Source of the DNA: Xanthostigma xanthostigma | Taxonomy: Eukaryota > Arthropoda > Insecta > Raphidioptera > Raphidiidae | Assembly (NCBI GenBank): GCA_963575645.1 | Contig: OY754475.1 | Location: 18,266,509 to 18,330,508, forward strand | Length of the DNA: 64,000 nucleotides | Reading direction: 5' to 3' | In this document: positions 31,550 through 42,114 of the stretch, piece by piece | Numbering within the stretch: position 1 is the stretch's first letter | How the letters are laid out: each line of letters opens with the position of its first letter | The notes under the pieces: model-generated | Database searches by the model: none | Told to the model about the DNA's origin: nothing | The model's input: only the letters and a program-made list of their open reading frames with translations | Made by a program: the position numbers and the translations under genes

Positions 31550-33100
31550 TCATTTCTCGTCAGTGTGGAGGCGAGAATGTCTCCTCAAGTCTGACGATGT
31601 AAAAAAACGTTTTTCACAAATGTCACACTGATATGGTTTTTCACTAGTATGTGTAAGTTTATGAGATTTTAGATGACGCACTTCGTTAAAACTTTTATTA
31701 CAAATGTCACACTGATATACTTTTCCCTCAGTATGTATACGTTTGTGTATTATCAAACTTCTTGTACCATTGAAACTTTTCTCACAAACGTCACACTGAT
31801 GTTTTTCACCAGTATGTATACAATTGTGTCTTTTTAACTTTGACGACGTAATAAAACACTTGTCGCAAACGTCACACTGGTATGGTTTCTCACCATGAAC
31901 TGCAATGTGTTTTTTTCGATCTTCAGATCGAGAAAAACACTCTTTACAAATGTCACACTGGTATGATTTTTCACCCGCATGTGTGCTTTTTGCTGACGTA
32001 ATGAAGCCATCTCTACTAACGTCACCCTCATATGGTTTCTTACTAGTATGAACCCGTTCATGTCTCTTTAACTCTGATGGTATACCAAAGCATTTATTAC
32101 AAATGTCGCACTGGTACGCTTTTGCATCCGTATGGACCCGATAATGTCTTTTTAAATACACTGATGTAATAAATCCCTCTCTACAAACGTCACACTGATA
32201 TGGTTTCTCACCAGTATGTACCCGATTGTGTCTCTTTAGCTCTGATGGTATACCGAAGCACTTTTTACAAACGTTGCACTGGTACGGTTTTTCACCCGTA
32301 TGTATACGATTGTGAGTCGTTAAATGACCTATTTGATTAAAACGCTTATTACAAACGTCACACTGATACGGCTTCTCACCAGTATGTATAAGCTTGTGAT
32401 GGTTTAAATGATTCATTTGTTTAAAACTCTTATTACAAACGTCGCATTTATATAATTTCACACTCGTATGAATGCGATTATGTTTCCTAAATAGTGCTGA
32501 TGTTACAAAGAATTTTTTACAAACGTCGCACTGATGCGGTTTTTCCCCAGTATGTACAAACTTGTCAGTATGCAGATGACTCAATTGCTGGAAGCATTTG
32601 CTACAAGCGTCACACTGATAAGGTTTCTCACCTGTATGGACGAGGCTGTGCCTTTTTAAATCTGATGATCTAGTATAACTGTTGTCACAAATGTCACACT
32701 TATATCGTTTCTCTCCAGCATGTATAAGTTTATGAGTATTTGAATGACTGTCAACGCTAGACGGAGCGTTTACTGGTACGTCAACATATTCTGGTAAAAA
32801 TATGGACGAATTGTCGTCCAACGGTTCATTTTTTATTTCGGATTTTATGGACATACCTTCCGTAATTTCGTTAATTGAATTAAAAGTGACAGTTTCTGTC
32901 TCTTTCCAGTTGCTATCTAGTCCCACACTTTGTTTAGTGTCAATATTGATCTGTGAGACATCACATTTAGATAAAGTTTCTACTGTGTCATCACCATCAT
33001 CCACCAGTTCGTCCTTGATTTCCGTTTTTAAAAATATTTCATTATTCATTTTGTTTGCTGAATAAACAAACACAGGCGGCCTTTTTTCAGTTGACATCAT
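31550..33100 (-). CDS. ZnF-5: 13-finger C2H2 protein with decayed fingers
   Basis: A 516-residue predicted DNA-binding protein. It begins at an ATG-ATG pair giving [17 protein letters not shown] before the family MNNEIF; a shorter product could start at 33049. Both motifs are present ([24 protein letters not shown]), then [10 protein letters not shown]. Compared with ZnF-2 and ZnF-6, the spacer and the first half-finger have been deleted: VDS joins directly to HSNTHKLIH. Thirteen recognisable fingers follow. Finger 2 has Asp for its first zinc-binding His (HTDKFVH). One unit between fingers 8 and 9 has lost both Cys (EGDVSRDGF) and is shortened. A 13-codon upstream ORF lies in exon 2. Fingers 1-6 are almost those of ZnF-6. 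Confidence 0.85.
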   Translation of the reverse strand: MMSTEKRPPVFVYSANKMNNEIFLKTEIKDELVDDGDDTVETLSKCDVSQINIDTKQSVGLDSNWKETETVTFNSINEITEGMSIKSEIKNEPLDDNSSIFLPEYVDVPVNAPSSVDSHSNTHKLIHAGEKRYKCDICDNSYTRSSDLKRHSLVHTGEKPYQCDACSKCFQQLSHLHTDKFVHTGEKPHQCDVCKKFFVTSALFRKHNRIHTSVKLYKCDVCNKSFKQMNHLNHHKLIHTGEKPYQCDVCNKRFNQIGHLTTHNRIHTGEKPYQCNVCKKCFGIPSELKRHNRVHTGEKPYQCDVCREGFITSVYLKRHYRVHTDAKAYQCDICNKCFGIPSELKRHERVHTSKKPYEGDVSRDGFITSAKSTHAGEKSYQCDICKECFSRSEDRKKHIAVHGEKPYQCDVCDKCFITSSKLKRHNCIHTGEKHQCDVCEKSFNGTRSLIIHKRIHTEGKVYQCDICNKSFNEVRHLKSHKLTHTSEKPYQCDICEKRFFTSSDLRRHSRLHTDEK

Positions 33101-33291
33101 GTATTATAAATTCCAAGATTTCAGAACTATATAAGAGCTGGATTATCAAAGTCGGAGTATTTTCGCATGTCTTGCTCTCTTAGAATCCAAAATAAATCTA
33201 TTTCAAATATTTAATTTTGATTTTTCATTAATAGAGTACAAAACAATCATGCTATTTTAAATATACGGTAATATTGCGTATATTCTAATAC

Positions 33292-33510
33292 CTGAACAGA
33301 AGCGCACTTTAAAATTACATCGATTTTTCCAGACTTCAGTTTGCTTGAAAATCAAAATATAATTATGAACGTGACGCCAAGCCGTAATCATAATCAACTT
33401 TAGGCATATATACCGATAATTATTTTTATGATGTGCACAATTTGTAACGAGAAGCTATTTCGATCGATCTGTTACTTTCGTCTATTAAAAACAGGGCTGC
33501 CAGTTTTGAC
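33292..33510 (-). promoter_or_regulatory. ZnF-5 promoter-like block and non-coding exon 1
   Basis: Exon 1 ends at 33292 (TTCAG then GTATTAG). The intron is only 113 nt (33291-33179), the shortest here, with acceptor GGATTCTAAG, a weaker AAG. The block at 33435-33510 matches that of ZnF-6 almost base for base: CGATCGATCTGTTACTTTCG, then TCTATTAAAAACAGGGCTGC. Confidence 0.75.
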
Positions 33511-33667
33511 ATTAAAAATAATATGGTGTTGCAATAAATACCATATTTGTTTCAATACCGTAAAATGTTAGTAATAACAATAATTACTGAGAGTACGGTT
33601 TTTGACTATATAGTTAAAGTCCATATATTATAATTAAATAATTAAACATGGACGTTTGTATGTGAAC

Positions 33668-33826
33668 CATAGAGATATAAGTAAATAGAGTTCGTTAGTT
33701 CATATGCTTGCCATAAGTGAAAGTGAAAGGTGAGAGAGAGAACGCTGCAGCGGGTTGAGAAAACCAGATTTACTCAAATCAGCATTGTTTTGTATCATTA
33801 GTTACCATATCTCTATGATCTCTATG
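33668..33826 (+). mobile_element. CATAGAGATAT MITE, copy 1
   Basis: Inverted ends CATAGAGATATAAG and ATCTCTATG are flanked by a perfect 8-bp duplication ATGTGAAC at 33660-33667 and 33827-33834. It is 159 bp long. The 8-bp target suggests hAT-type mobilisation. The same insertion, with the same target, is present at 35970-36197, so it predates the local tandem duplication. Confidence 0.85.
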
Positions 33827-34127
33827 ATGTGAACTAAGTAAATTTTAATTTGTTAATATTCTGATCATATTTTAATTTAGTATGCAGGAGACATGTGATG
33901 TTATTTTAATTTATAGGTAAAAATAACTGTAGACTGTTTCTCCAAAAAAGTAAAATTGATTATAGCAACAAAAATCTATAATTTTACACACTAATATGGT
34001 TTATAATCACTATGAAACGAGTTAACAAACATGATAATATGCTAAAGTTATGCAATTGATAGTGTTTCTTGAATTTTGATGAATGAGAATAACATTTTAT
34101 GTCACACCCATAAACTTCACACTAATG

Positions 34128-35387
34128 TCATTTCTCGTCAGTATGTACACGATTGTGTCTCTTGAGCTCTGATGATGTAAAAAAACACTTTTTACAAACG
34201 TCACACTGATATGGTTTCTTACCAGTATGAACTGCAATGTGTTTCTTTCGATCTTCTGACCGAGAAAAGCATTCTTTACAAAAATCACACTGATATGGTT
34301 TTTCACCAGTATGGAGGCGATAATGTCTCTTCAAGTCCGATGGTGTCAAATAATGCTTTTCACAAACGTCACACGTATATGGTTTCTCACCAGTATGTAC
34401 CCGATTGTGTCTCTTTAGCTCTGATGATATACCGAAGCACTTTTTACAAACGTTGCACTGGTACGGTTTTTCACCCGTATGTATACGATTGTGAGTCGTT
34501 AAATTACCTATCTGATTAAAACGCTTATCGCAAACGTCACACTGATACGGCTTCTCACCAGTATGTATAAGCTTGTGATGGTTTAAATGATTTATTTGTT
34601 TAAAACTCTTATTGCAAACGTCGCATTTATATAATTTCACACTCGTATGAATGCGATTATGTTTCCTTAATAGTGCTGATGTTACAAAGAATTTTTTACA
34701 AACGTCGCACTGATGCGGTTTTTCCCCAGTATGTACAAACTTGTGAGTATGCAAATGGCTCAATTGCTGGAAGCATTCGCTACAAGCGTCACACTGATAA
34801 GGTTTCTCACCTGTATGGACGCGGTTGTGCCTTTTTAAATCTGATGATCTAGTATAACTGTTGTCACAAATGTCACACTTATATCGTTTTACTCCAGTAT
34901 GTTTAAGTTTATGAGTATTTGAATGACTGTCATACGAAAAACTCTTGAAACAAACGTCATTTTTATCTGGTTTCTCATCAGTTATAACTAAATTGATAGA
35001 ATGTGAGTTCTCCGATACTTTAATGTCTTTGCAGTTACTCTTACTGTCGTCAATGTTTACTGGTACGTCAACATATTCTGGTAAAAATACGGACGAATTT
35101 ACGTCCAACGGTTCATTTTTTATTTCGGATTTTATGAACATACCTTCCGTAATTTCGTTAATTGAATTAAAAGTGACAGTTTCTGTCTCTTTCCAGTTGC
35201 TATCTAGTTCTACACTTCGTTTAGTGTCCTCAATATCGATCTGTGAAACATCGCATTGAGATAAAGTTTCTACTGTGTCATCACAATCATCCACCGGTTC
35301 GTCCTTGATTTCCGTTTTTAAAAATATTTCATTATTCATTTTGTTTGCTGAATAAACAAACACAGGCGGCTTTTTTTCAGTTGACAT
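34128..35387 (-). CDS. ZnF-6: 9-finger hybrid C2H2 protein
   Basis: A 419-residue predicted nuclear DNA-binding protein starting [16 protein letters not shown] and then MNNEIF. Motifs are [12 protein letters not shown] and [12 protein letters not shown], then [11 protein letters not shown] first, broken finger (KNDVCFKSFSYDSHSNTHKL) has Asn in place of its first Cys. Nine sound fingers follow. Fingers 1-6 and the whole 5' side match ZnF-5. Fingers 7-9 ([30 protein letters not shown]) and the 3' flank match the last three of ZnF-7. The switch lies near 34385. The gene is thus the junction product of a tandem duplication. It stops at TDEK, at the homologous TGA used by ZnF-5 and ZnF-7. Confidence 0.88.
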   Translation of the reverse strand: MSTEKKPPVFVYSANKMNNEIFLKTEIKDEPVDDCDDTVETLSQCDVSQIDIEDTKRSVELDSNWKETETVTFNSINEITEGMFIKSEIKNEPLDVNSSVFLPEYVDVPVNIDDSKSNCKDIKVSENSHSINLVITDEKPDKNDVCFKSFSYDSHSNTHKLKHTGVKRYKCDICDNSYTRSSDLKRHNRVHTGEKPYQCDACSECFQQLSHLHTHKFVHTGEKPHQCDVCKKFFVTSALLRKHNRIHTSVKLYKCDVCNKSFKQINHLNHHKLIHTGEKPYQCDVCDKRFNQIGNLTTHNRIHTGEKPYQCNVCKKCFGISSELKRHNRVHTGEKPYTCDVCEKHYLTPSDLKRHYRLHTGEKPYQCDFCKECFSRSEDRKKHIAVHTGKKPYQCDVCKKCFFTSSELKRHNRVHTDEK

Positions 35388-35588
35388 CACGTATTATAAA
35401 TTCCAAGAGATTTCAGATCTACATAAGCGCTTGATTACCAATGTCAGAGTATTTTCGCATGTCTTGCTCTCTTAGAATCCAAAATAAATCTATTTATTTT
35501 CAAATCTTTAATTTTGATTTTTCAATAATAGCGTACAAAACAATCATGCAATTTTAAAAATACGATAATATTGCGTATATTCTAATAC

Positions 35589-35810
35589 CTGAACGGAAGC
35601 GCACTTTATAATTACATCGTTTTTCCAAACTTCAGTTTAGTTAAAAATCAAAAGATAATTAGCAACGTGACGCCAAGCCGTATGCATAATTAACTTTAGG
35701 CATATATAACGATAATTATTTTTATGATGTGTACAATAATTTCTAACGAGAAGCTATTTCGATCGATCTGTCACTTTCGTCTATTAAAAACAGGGCTGCC
35801 AGTTTTGACA
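35589..35810 (-). promoter_or_regulatory. ZnF-6 promoter-like block and non-coding exon 1
   Basis: Exon 1 ends at 35589 (TTCAG then GTATTAG). The intron is 35588-35471 (118 nt) with acceptor GGATTCTAAG. The block is at 35733-35810 and reads ATCTGTCACTTTCGTCTATT, then AAAAACAGGGCTGCCAG. It was copied together with that of ZnF-5. Confidence 0.75.
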
Positions 35811-35969
35811 TTGAAAATAATATGGTGTTGAAATAAATACCGTATTTGTTTCATTACCGTAAAATGTTAATAATAACAATAATTACTGACAGTACGGTTA
35901 TTGAGTATATTGTTAAATTCGTCCATATATTATAATTAAATAATTAAACATCGACGTTTGTATGTGAAC

Positions 35970-36197
35970 CATAGAGATATAAGTAACTAAAGTTCGTTAG
36001 TTCATATGCTTGCCATAAGTGAAAGTGCCCTCAGTTGAGAGAGAGAACGCTGCAGCGTTCCAGAAAACCAGATATATGTTTACTCAAATCAGCATTGTTT
36101 TGTATTATTAGTTACCATAGAGATAAGGAACTTTTCTCTCTCTGTATTGCAGACACTTTCACTGCTCACTCGCGTACTCTCGTCTAATATCTCTATG
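35970..36197 (+). mobile_element. CATAGAGATAT MITE, copy 2 (longer)
   Basis: The ends are CATAGAGATATAAG and CTAATATCTCTATG, and the duplication ATGTGAAC lies at 35962-35969 and 36198-36205. It is 228 bp, with a segment near the right end (CTCTCTCTGTATTGCAGACA onward) that is missing from copy 1. Copy 1 has therefore lost about 69 bp since the duplication. Confidence 0.85.
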
Positions 36198-36512
36198 ATG
36201 TGAACTAAGTAAATTTTAATTTGTTAATATTCTGATCATATTTTAATTTAGTATGCAGGAGACAAGTGGTGTTATTTTAATTTATAGGTAAAAATAACTG
36301 TAACCTGTTTCTCAAAAAAAGTAAAATTGATTATAGCAACAAAAATCTATAATTTTACAACACTAATATGGTTTATAATCACTATGAAACGAGTTAACAA
36401 ACATGATATTGCAAAAAAAAGGTTTCTAACCTTTATGCAAATGATAGTTTTTTTTGAATTTTGATGAATGAGAATAACATTTTATGTCACACCCATAAAC
36501 TTCACACTAATG

Positions 36513-38276
36513 TCATTTCTCGCCAGTATGTACACGATTGTGTCTCTTGAGCTCTGATGATGTAAAAAAACACTTTTTACAAACGTCACACTGATATGGT
36601 TTCTTACCAGTATGAACTGCAATGTGTTTCTTTCGATCTTCTGACCGAGAAAAGCATTCTTTACAAAAATCACACTGATATGGTTTCTCACCAGTATGGA
36701 GGCGATAGTGTCTCCTCAAGTCCGATGGTGTCAAATAATGCTTTTCACAAACGTCACACTTATATGGTTTCTCACCAGAATGTGTAAGCTTGTGAGATTT
36801 TAGATGACGCACTTGATTAAAACTTTTATTACAAATGTCACACTGATATGGCTTTCCATCAGTATGTATACGTTTGTGTATTACCAAAGTCCTTGTATCA
36901 TTGAAACTCTTTTCGCAAATGTCACACTGATGTTTCTCACCAGTATGCACGTGATTGTGTCTCTTTAAGTTTGATGACGTGAAAAAACACTTTTTACAAA
37001 CGTCACATTGGTATGGTTTCTCACCAGTATGAACTGCACTGTGTTTTTTTCTATCTTCTGAACGAGAAAAACACTCTTTACAAACGTCACACTGGTACAC
37101 TTTTTCACCTGTATGGACACGATAGTGTCTTTTTAAATTTGATGATGTAATAAAGCTCTCTGTGCAAACGTCACACTGATATGGTTTCTCGCCAGTATGT
37201 ACAAGCATGTGACAATTTAGATGAGTAGCTTGATAAAAACTCTTATTACAAACGTCACAATGATACGGTTTCTCACCACTGTGTATACGTTTGTGCCTGT
37301 TCAAACTACTTCCATCACTTAAAGTCTTTTCACAAACGTCGCACTGATGTAGTTTCTCACCAGTATGTAAGCGATTGTGTTTTATTAGCTCTGATAATGT
37401 GAAAAAACCTTTATTGCAAACGTCACACCGATATGGTATCTCACTAGTGTGCACCCGGTTGTGTTTTTTTAGCTGTGACGATGTAGCAAAACTTTTTTTA
37501 CAAACCTTGCAATGATGTGGTTTCTCACCGGTATGTATACGCTTGTGACAATTTAGATGACCTACTTGATTAAAACTCTTATCACAAATGTCACACTGAT
37601 ATGGTTTCTCATTAGTATGTGTACGTTTGTGTACAATCAAATTGCTTGCATCACCGAAACACTTTTTACAAACGTCACACTCATATGGTTTCCCACCAGT
37701 ATGTACTAGCTTATGGTAATTTAAATTAGTCACTTGCTTAAAACGCTTCTTACAAACGTCACACTGATATGGTTTCTGACTAGTATGCACAAGATTGTGT
37801 TTCTTTAACTGCAACGAGGTTGCAAATGTTATATTACAAACGGTACACTGAGATGCTCTCTCACCAGTATGTATAGTTTTGGTAGACACATTTAAAGGCT
37901 GATCCACATATTCTGGTAAATATATGGATGATCTACCATCTACCGGTTCATTTTTTATTTCAGATTTTAATATTCCTTCGTTAAAATTGTCTGTGGATTC
38001 TAAAGTTGGAATTCCTATTTTTGTGTCCTCAATTTCGATCTTTGAGTCCTCAGTGTTGAATTCACTATTATCATATTTGAGTAAAGGTTCTACTGTTTTA
38101 TCAGCATAGTCTGAAGGAAACAGTGAAATATCATCGGTCGGTTCATCTTTGATTTCAGATTTTAAAAATATTTCATTATTCATTTTGTTTGTTGAATTCA
38201 AAATCACAGGCGAGTTTTCTGTCCTTTTGACATTCATATTAAGCACGCCCTCAAATTCTGAAGATTCACTATTCAT
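36513..38276 (-). CDS. ZnF-7: 16-finger C2H2 protein
   Basis: A 587-residue predicted nuclear DNA-binding protein. The first in-frame ATG gives MNSESSEFEGVLNMNVKRTE. An inner ATG at 38237 (MNVKRTENSPV) matches the starts of ZnF-8 and ZnF-9 and may be the ancestral one; MNNEIF is at 38183. The motifs are [12 protein letters not shown] and [12 protein letters not shown], then SIYLPEYVD, with a short spacer before the fingers. Sixteen fingers follow. Finger 7 has Leu in place of the usual core Phe (EKTLSDGSSL). Fingers 14-16 are shared with ZnF-6. Two minimal upstream ORFs (ATG-TAA and four codons) precede the start in exon 2, which begins at 38493. Confidence 0.88.
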   Translation of the reverse strand: MNSESSEFEGVLNMNVKRTENSPVILNSTNKMNNEIFLKSEIKDEPTDDISLFPSDYADKTVEPLLKYDNSEFNTEDSKIEIEDTKIGIPTLESTDNFNEGILKSEIKNEPVDGRSSIYLPEYVDQPLNVSTKTIHTGERASQCTVCNITFATSLQLKKHNLVHTSQKPYQCDVCKKRFKQVTNLNYHKLVHTGGKPYECDVCKKCFGDASNLIVHKRTHTNEKPYQCDICDKSFNQVGHLNCHKRIHTGEKPHHCKVCKKSFATSSQLKKHNRVHTSEIPYRCDVCNKGFFTLSELIKHNRLHTGEKLHQCDVCEKTLSDGSSLNRHKRIHSGEKPYHCDVCNKSFYQATHLNCHMLVHTGEKPYQCDVCTESFITSSNLKRHYRVHTGEKVYQCDVCKECFSRSEDRKKHSAVHTGEKPYQCDVCKKCFFTSSNLKRHNHVHTGEKHQCDICEKSFNDTRTLVIHKRIHTDGKPYQCDICNKSFNQVRHLKSHKLTHSGEKPYKCDVCEKHYLTPSDLRRHYRLHTGEKPYQCDFCKECFSRSEDRKKHIAVHTGKKPYQCDVCKKCFFTSSELKRHNRVHTGEK

Positions 38277-38561
38277 AGTGATATCTCCGTGTTATAAATT
38301 CGAATATCTCCAGAAAACATCCGAACAGAATATTTATGCTTGATTTGATTGTCAAAAGCGTGTAGTGGCTTTAGAGACCACCGCAGTGGTTTGTTAGACT
38401 CCATTATTTGCATTTGGTACTGATGGAAGGGCACGTAAGTACTATAACTTCATAGCTGGAGTGTTACATAATTATTGTCTGACGTGTCGTTATCTGAGAA
38501 TAAAAAAATACTTTTTAATTTTTAAACTTCTAAACATTTTATAAATTCTTTAATGTGAAAC

Positions 38562-38880
38562 ATCTAATGGTGTGTTTGGTTGGGAATAAAACCGTGCAAT
38601 TAGCGCTATATTTGTGTGGGAGGACGTTACGTTAGTGTAACCATGACTTTAGGTGAACTCGACTTGAAGATAACAGGGCAAAATTTATTCACTAGTATTT
38701 CAATAGATGACAATATGTGATGCTTACTTTGTGTATGCGTTGGATTATCACCTGGCTTTTGTTAAAAGTGACAATTAGATGACAGGGATGTGAGACATCT
38801 AATGGCGCGTTGGTTGGGAGTAAAACCGTGCAATTGGCGCAACACTTTTATGAGACGACGTTACTTCGTCCAAATAAAAA
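38562..38880 (+). repeat. Dispersed repeat with CATCTAATGG motif, copy 2
   Basis: Shared with 14335-14585: AACATCTAATGGTGTGTTTG, then GGAATAAAACCGTGCAATTA, and the same core again from 38786 (GAGACATCTAATGGCGC). It lies inside intron 1 of ZnF-7. Confidence 0.6.
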
Positions 38881-39174
38881 CATTTAAATATAAAAAATAT
38901 ACATTAATACATTTAGATGTTTCACATCTGCTAGGCGTTCCACGACGGCTCACATATTTTTTATTTAATTAATAATTTTAAAAAGATCTTGGAAAAACAC
39001 AAAAACTACAAAAAAGATTACATATAACGAAACAGTGTTAATACTTTCATTTATTTTCATGTGCCCAGTGTTTTCCATAAAATAAAACGGTGCCTAACAA
39101 ATCTTAAATTACGTTCAAGAATTAGTTATACATTAATATATAAACGTTCTATTAGGGAACTTACCGGAATGGGA

Positions 39175-39390
39175 GCACACTTCATAAATACACCGCCCCT
39201 TTGGTTTTAGGATACTTGAAATTCAAAATATATTCATGAGCACACCGTTCCTTGTGCACAATAACGGAATCGTTACAAAGTACATACACCACAAGCATTT
39301 ATCAATATTAATTTAAAGATCAAACAATTTTTAACGAAATGTTATGACCAATCTGTCAGTTTCGCCTACTAAAAACAGGGTTATCAACCT
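39175..39390 (-). promoter_or_regulatory. ZnF-7 promoter-like block and non-coding exon 1
   Basis: Exon 1 ends at 39175 (TTCCG then GTAAGTT). The intron is 39174-38494 (681 nt), lengthened by a repeat insertion. The acceptor is TTATTCTCAG followed by ATAACGACAC. The block is at 39325-39390: ATCTGTCAGTTTCGCCTACT, then AAAAACAGGGTTATCAACC. Confidence 0.72.
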
Positions 39391-39673
39391 TCACCTTGGC
39401 AAAATTCGAAATTAAATTTCATACTATAATTTTGGTATTTTCACTGGGTGCGGAGAGTATGGTAGGGATAACGAAATCAAAGTGGGTAATGTGGGCAAGT
39501 GGGGCTAACTGTAGGTTGTTTTTTAACGTAAAATAAATATGGGTAAGGCCTTATTGTCTGCAATTTCCATATTCGGCTGTGACAGATCAGTAAGTGCAAA
39601 TATTACAAAAACGATTAATTTTTGTAAAACTTAAATATATTGATAGATAAAGTAAGTGCAAGTTCTACAGATT

Positions 39674-39679
39674 TTTATT
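39674..39679 (-). terminator. Probable ZnF-8 polyadenylation signal
   Basis: AATAAA on the minus strand lies 59 nt past the ZnF-8 stop. It is the first such hexamer in a suitable place. Confidence 0.4.
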
Positions 39680-39737
39680 CCAAACACAAATAAGAAAAAA
39701 TTTACATTCTTTAAATTTTCCATACTAATAATCATAG

Positions 39738-41300
39738 TTATGCTTTTAAATCAGTGTGGATGCTATAATGTCGCTTTAAAACTGACGGTGCAACAAAAAA
39801 CTTTTTACAAACGTCACACTGATATGGCTTCTCACCAGTATGAATACGTTTGTGATATATCAAAGTCCTTTTATCACTGAAACTCTTTTCACAAATGTCA
39901 CACTGATGTTGTTTCTCACCGGTATGTATTCGATTATGAGCCTTTAAATTCGATGATGTACAAAAGCACTTTTTACAAACGCCGCACTGATATGGTTTCT
40001 CACCAGTATGCACGCGACTATGTTTTTTTAAAAGTTCGGGTCTACGAAAGCATTTACTACAAACGTCACAATGATACGGTTTCTCACCAGTATGTATACG
40101 TGTGTGACTTGTTAATTGACCTTTTGTAACAAAGCACCTATTACAAACGTCACATTGATATGGTTTTTCACCAGTATGTATACGTTTGTGAGCTATCAAA
40201 CTCGTATTGTCACCGAAACTTTTCTCACAAATGTCACACTGATATAATTTATCATCAGTATGGAGTTGATAGTGTCTAGCGAAAACAGTTTTTGTACTTA
40301 AATGCTTTCCACAAACGTCACACTGATATGGTTTCACGCCAGCATGCACACGATTATGTTTCTTTAACAGTTCCAATGAACTAAAGAATTTTCTGCATAC
40401 CTCACACTGATATGGCTTCTCACCGCTATCTGTATGTACACGTTTGTGACGGTATAAATTACTAACTTGATTAAAACTCTTAGTGCAGACGTCACAGTGA
40501 TATGGTTTCTCACCACTATGTATACGTTTGTGTTTTTTCAAAAGTTCTGAAGTACCATAGCATTGTTTACAAACATCGCATTGATATGGTTTTTCAGCAG
40601 AATGTATACGTTTGTGTCTCTTTAGCTCTGACGGGATACCAAAAGATTTTTTACAAACGTCGCACTGGTGTGGTCTCTCACCAGTATGTCTACGCTTATG
40701 ACTTGTTAAATGACCCACTTGATTAAAGCATTTATTACAAACGTCGCACTGATATGGTTTCTCGTCAGTATGTATAAGTTTGTGTCTTGTCAGTCTACCT
40801 GTATCCCTGAAAGTCTTTTCACAAATGTTACACTGATATTGTTTATTGCCAGAATGTACGCGTTTGTGTCTATTTAAATCATTTATATTCTGAATCGCTG
40901 ACTTCTGACCAATATCTGATTGTGTGTCTTCGCGACTGTTCTCAATGACGTCACCGTTTGGTGAAGCGTTTCCTGTATTATCAACATATTCTGGTAAAAA
41001 TATGGAATTATCATCTATCGGTTCTTCCTTGATTTCGGATTTTATAAACATTCCTTCCCTAATTTGATTTGTTGAATTAAAGGCAGCAGATCCTGTCTCT
41101 TTCCAGTTGATGTCTACACCTATTTTAGAGTCCCCGATTCCAGTCTTTGAATCCTCGTCATCGTATTTGGATAGAGTTTCTACTGTTTCAACAGCAAACA
41201 GTGGATCCATCGGTTCATCTTTGATTTCAGATTTTAAAATGATTTCATTAGTCATTTCGTTCAAATTCACAGGCGAATTTTCTTCCCTGTTGACATTCAT
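39738..41300 (-). CDS. ZnF-8: 13-finger C2H2 protein
   Basis: A 520-residue predicted nuclear DNA-binding protein. It starts [20 protein letters not shown], probably close to the ancestral N-terminus. Motifs are [11 protein letters not shown] and [12 protein letters not shown], then [10 protein letters not shown] half-finger (DLNRHKRVH) precedes thirteen complete fingers, showing that at least one N-terminal finger was lost. The linker between fingers 5 and 6 has two extra residues (TDSGEKP), which would alter the wrap of the protein on DNA. Finger 7 ([10 protein letters not shown]) has Leu in place of the core Phe and is the best match to the frameshifted finger after ZnF-11. The natural end TDLKA has no finger remains behind it. 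Exon 2 starts at 41481. Confidence 0.9.
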   Translation of the reverse strand: MNVNREENSPVNLNEMTNEIILKSEIKDEPMDPLFAVETVETLSKYDDEDSKTGIGDSKIGVDINWKETGSAAFNSTNQIREGMFIKSEIKEEPIDDNSIFLPEYVDNTGNASPNGDVIENSREDTQSDIGQKSAIQNINDLNRHKRVHSGNKQYQCNICEKTFRDTGRLTRHKLIHTDEKPYQCDVCNKCFNQVGHLTSHKRRHTGERPHQCDVCKKSFGIPSELKRHKRIHSAEKPYQCDVCKQCYGTSELLKKHKRIHSGEKPYHCDVCTKSFNQVSNLYRHKRVHTDSGEKPYQCEVCRKFFSSLELLKKHNRVHAGVKPYQCDVCGKHLSTKTVFARHYQLHTDDKLYQCDICEKSFGDNTSLIAHKRIHTGEKPYQCDVCNRCFVTKGQLTSHTRIHTGEKPYHCDVCSKCFRRPELLKKHSRVHTGEKPYQCGVCKKCFCTSSNLKAHNRIHTGEKQHQCDICEKSFSDKRTLIYHKRIHTGEKPYQCDVCKKFFVAPSVLKRHYSIHTDLKA

Positions 41301-41834
41301 GACGAACACAATTTTCTAGGATATGTTATAAATTCAAAGATGTTCAGAAAACTTCTGAAGAGAGTATTTATACTAGATGTGATGGTCAGAAGCCCGTAGA
41401 TACTTTCGTAGTGCTCTTAAAGAGTATTATTTACATCTGGAACCGTTGGCTGACGAAACTCATTAATATTTCCGCCTTTATCTGAGAATTCAAAGAATAC
41501 TTATTTATATTCTAATAATAAATAGCAGGCACTATCCGGTTACTAAAGTATTTTAAATACAGTTTATGTTTTTATTGTTCATACCTATTTTTCTTAATTT
41601 AAAAACATCTTGATAAAGTCAAAAATATCAAAGTTATAAACGTTTAGAGATATGTCTTAACATATTTGCAGCTTTTTCAAAAAATAAAATCACAAATATT
41701 CAGTAAGGAAAATTTAAATAAATTGATTTTTATAAAAACAAAACTATTTAAAGTGGAAAATAGACTTAGTTTTTATTATTAAACTAGAAAGCAATTTTGA
41801 ATTCACAACAAACATATCCTGGGAGTGAACTTAC

Positions 41835-42060
41835 CGGAAAGGAAGCACACTTTATAATAAAACCCTTTTTAATATAGTTCAAATTCAAAATATCTCCACA
41901 AGTACTTCAGTTTTTATGCATAAAACTACATTCGGCACATTGTGCATAAGCGAGAAGCATTTATGGATATTTATTTATAAAATGCGAGAAATTTCTAACA
42001 AAAGGTGATACCAAAGATTTGTCACTTTCGTCTACTTGAAACAGGGCTGTCAACTTTGAT
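41835..42060 (-). promoter_or_regulatory. ZnF-8 promoter-like block and non-coding exon 1
   Basis: Exon 1 ends at 41835 (TTCCG then GTAAGTT). The intron is 41834-41482 (353 nt) and the acceptor is GAATTCTCAG followed by ATAAAGGCGG. The block is at 41985-42060: TGTCACTTTCGTCTACTTGA, then AACAGGGCTGTCAAC. Confidence 0.75.
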
Positions 42061-42114
42061 AAACGTCAGAACTGAATAAAATAAAAAGGTGCGGTGATTG
42101 TAATCATTGCTAGT

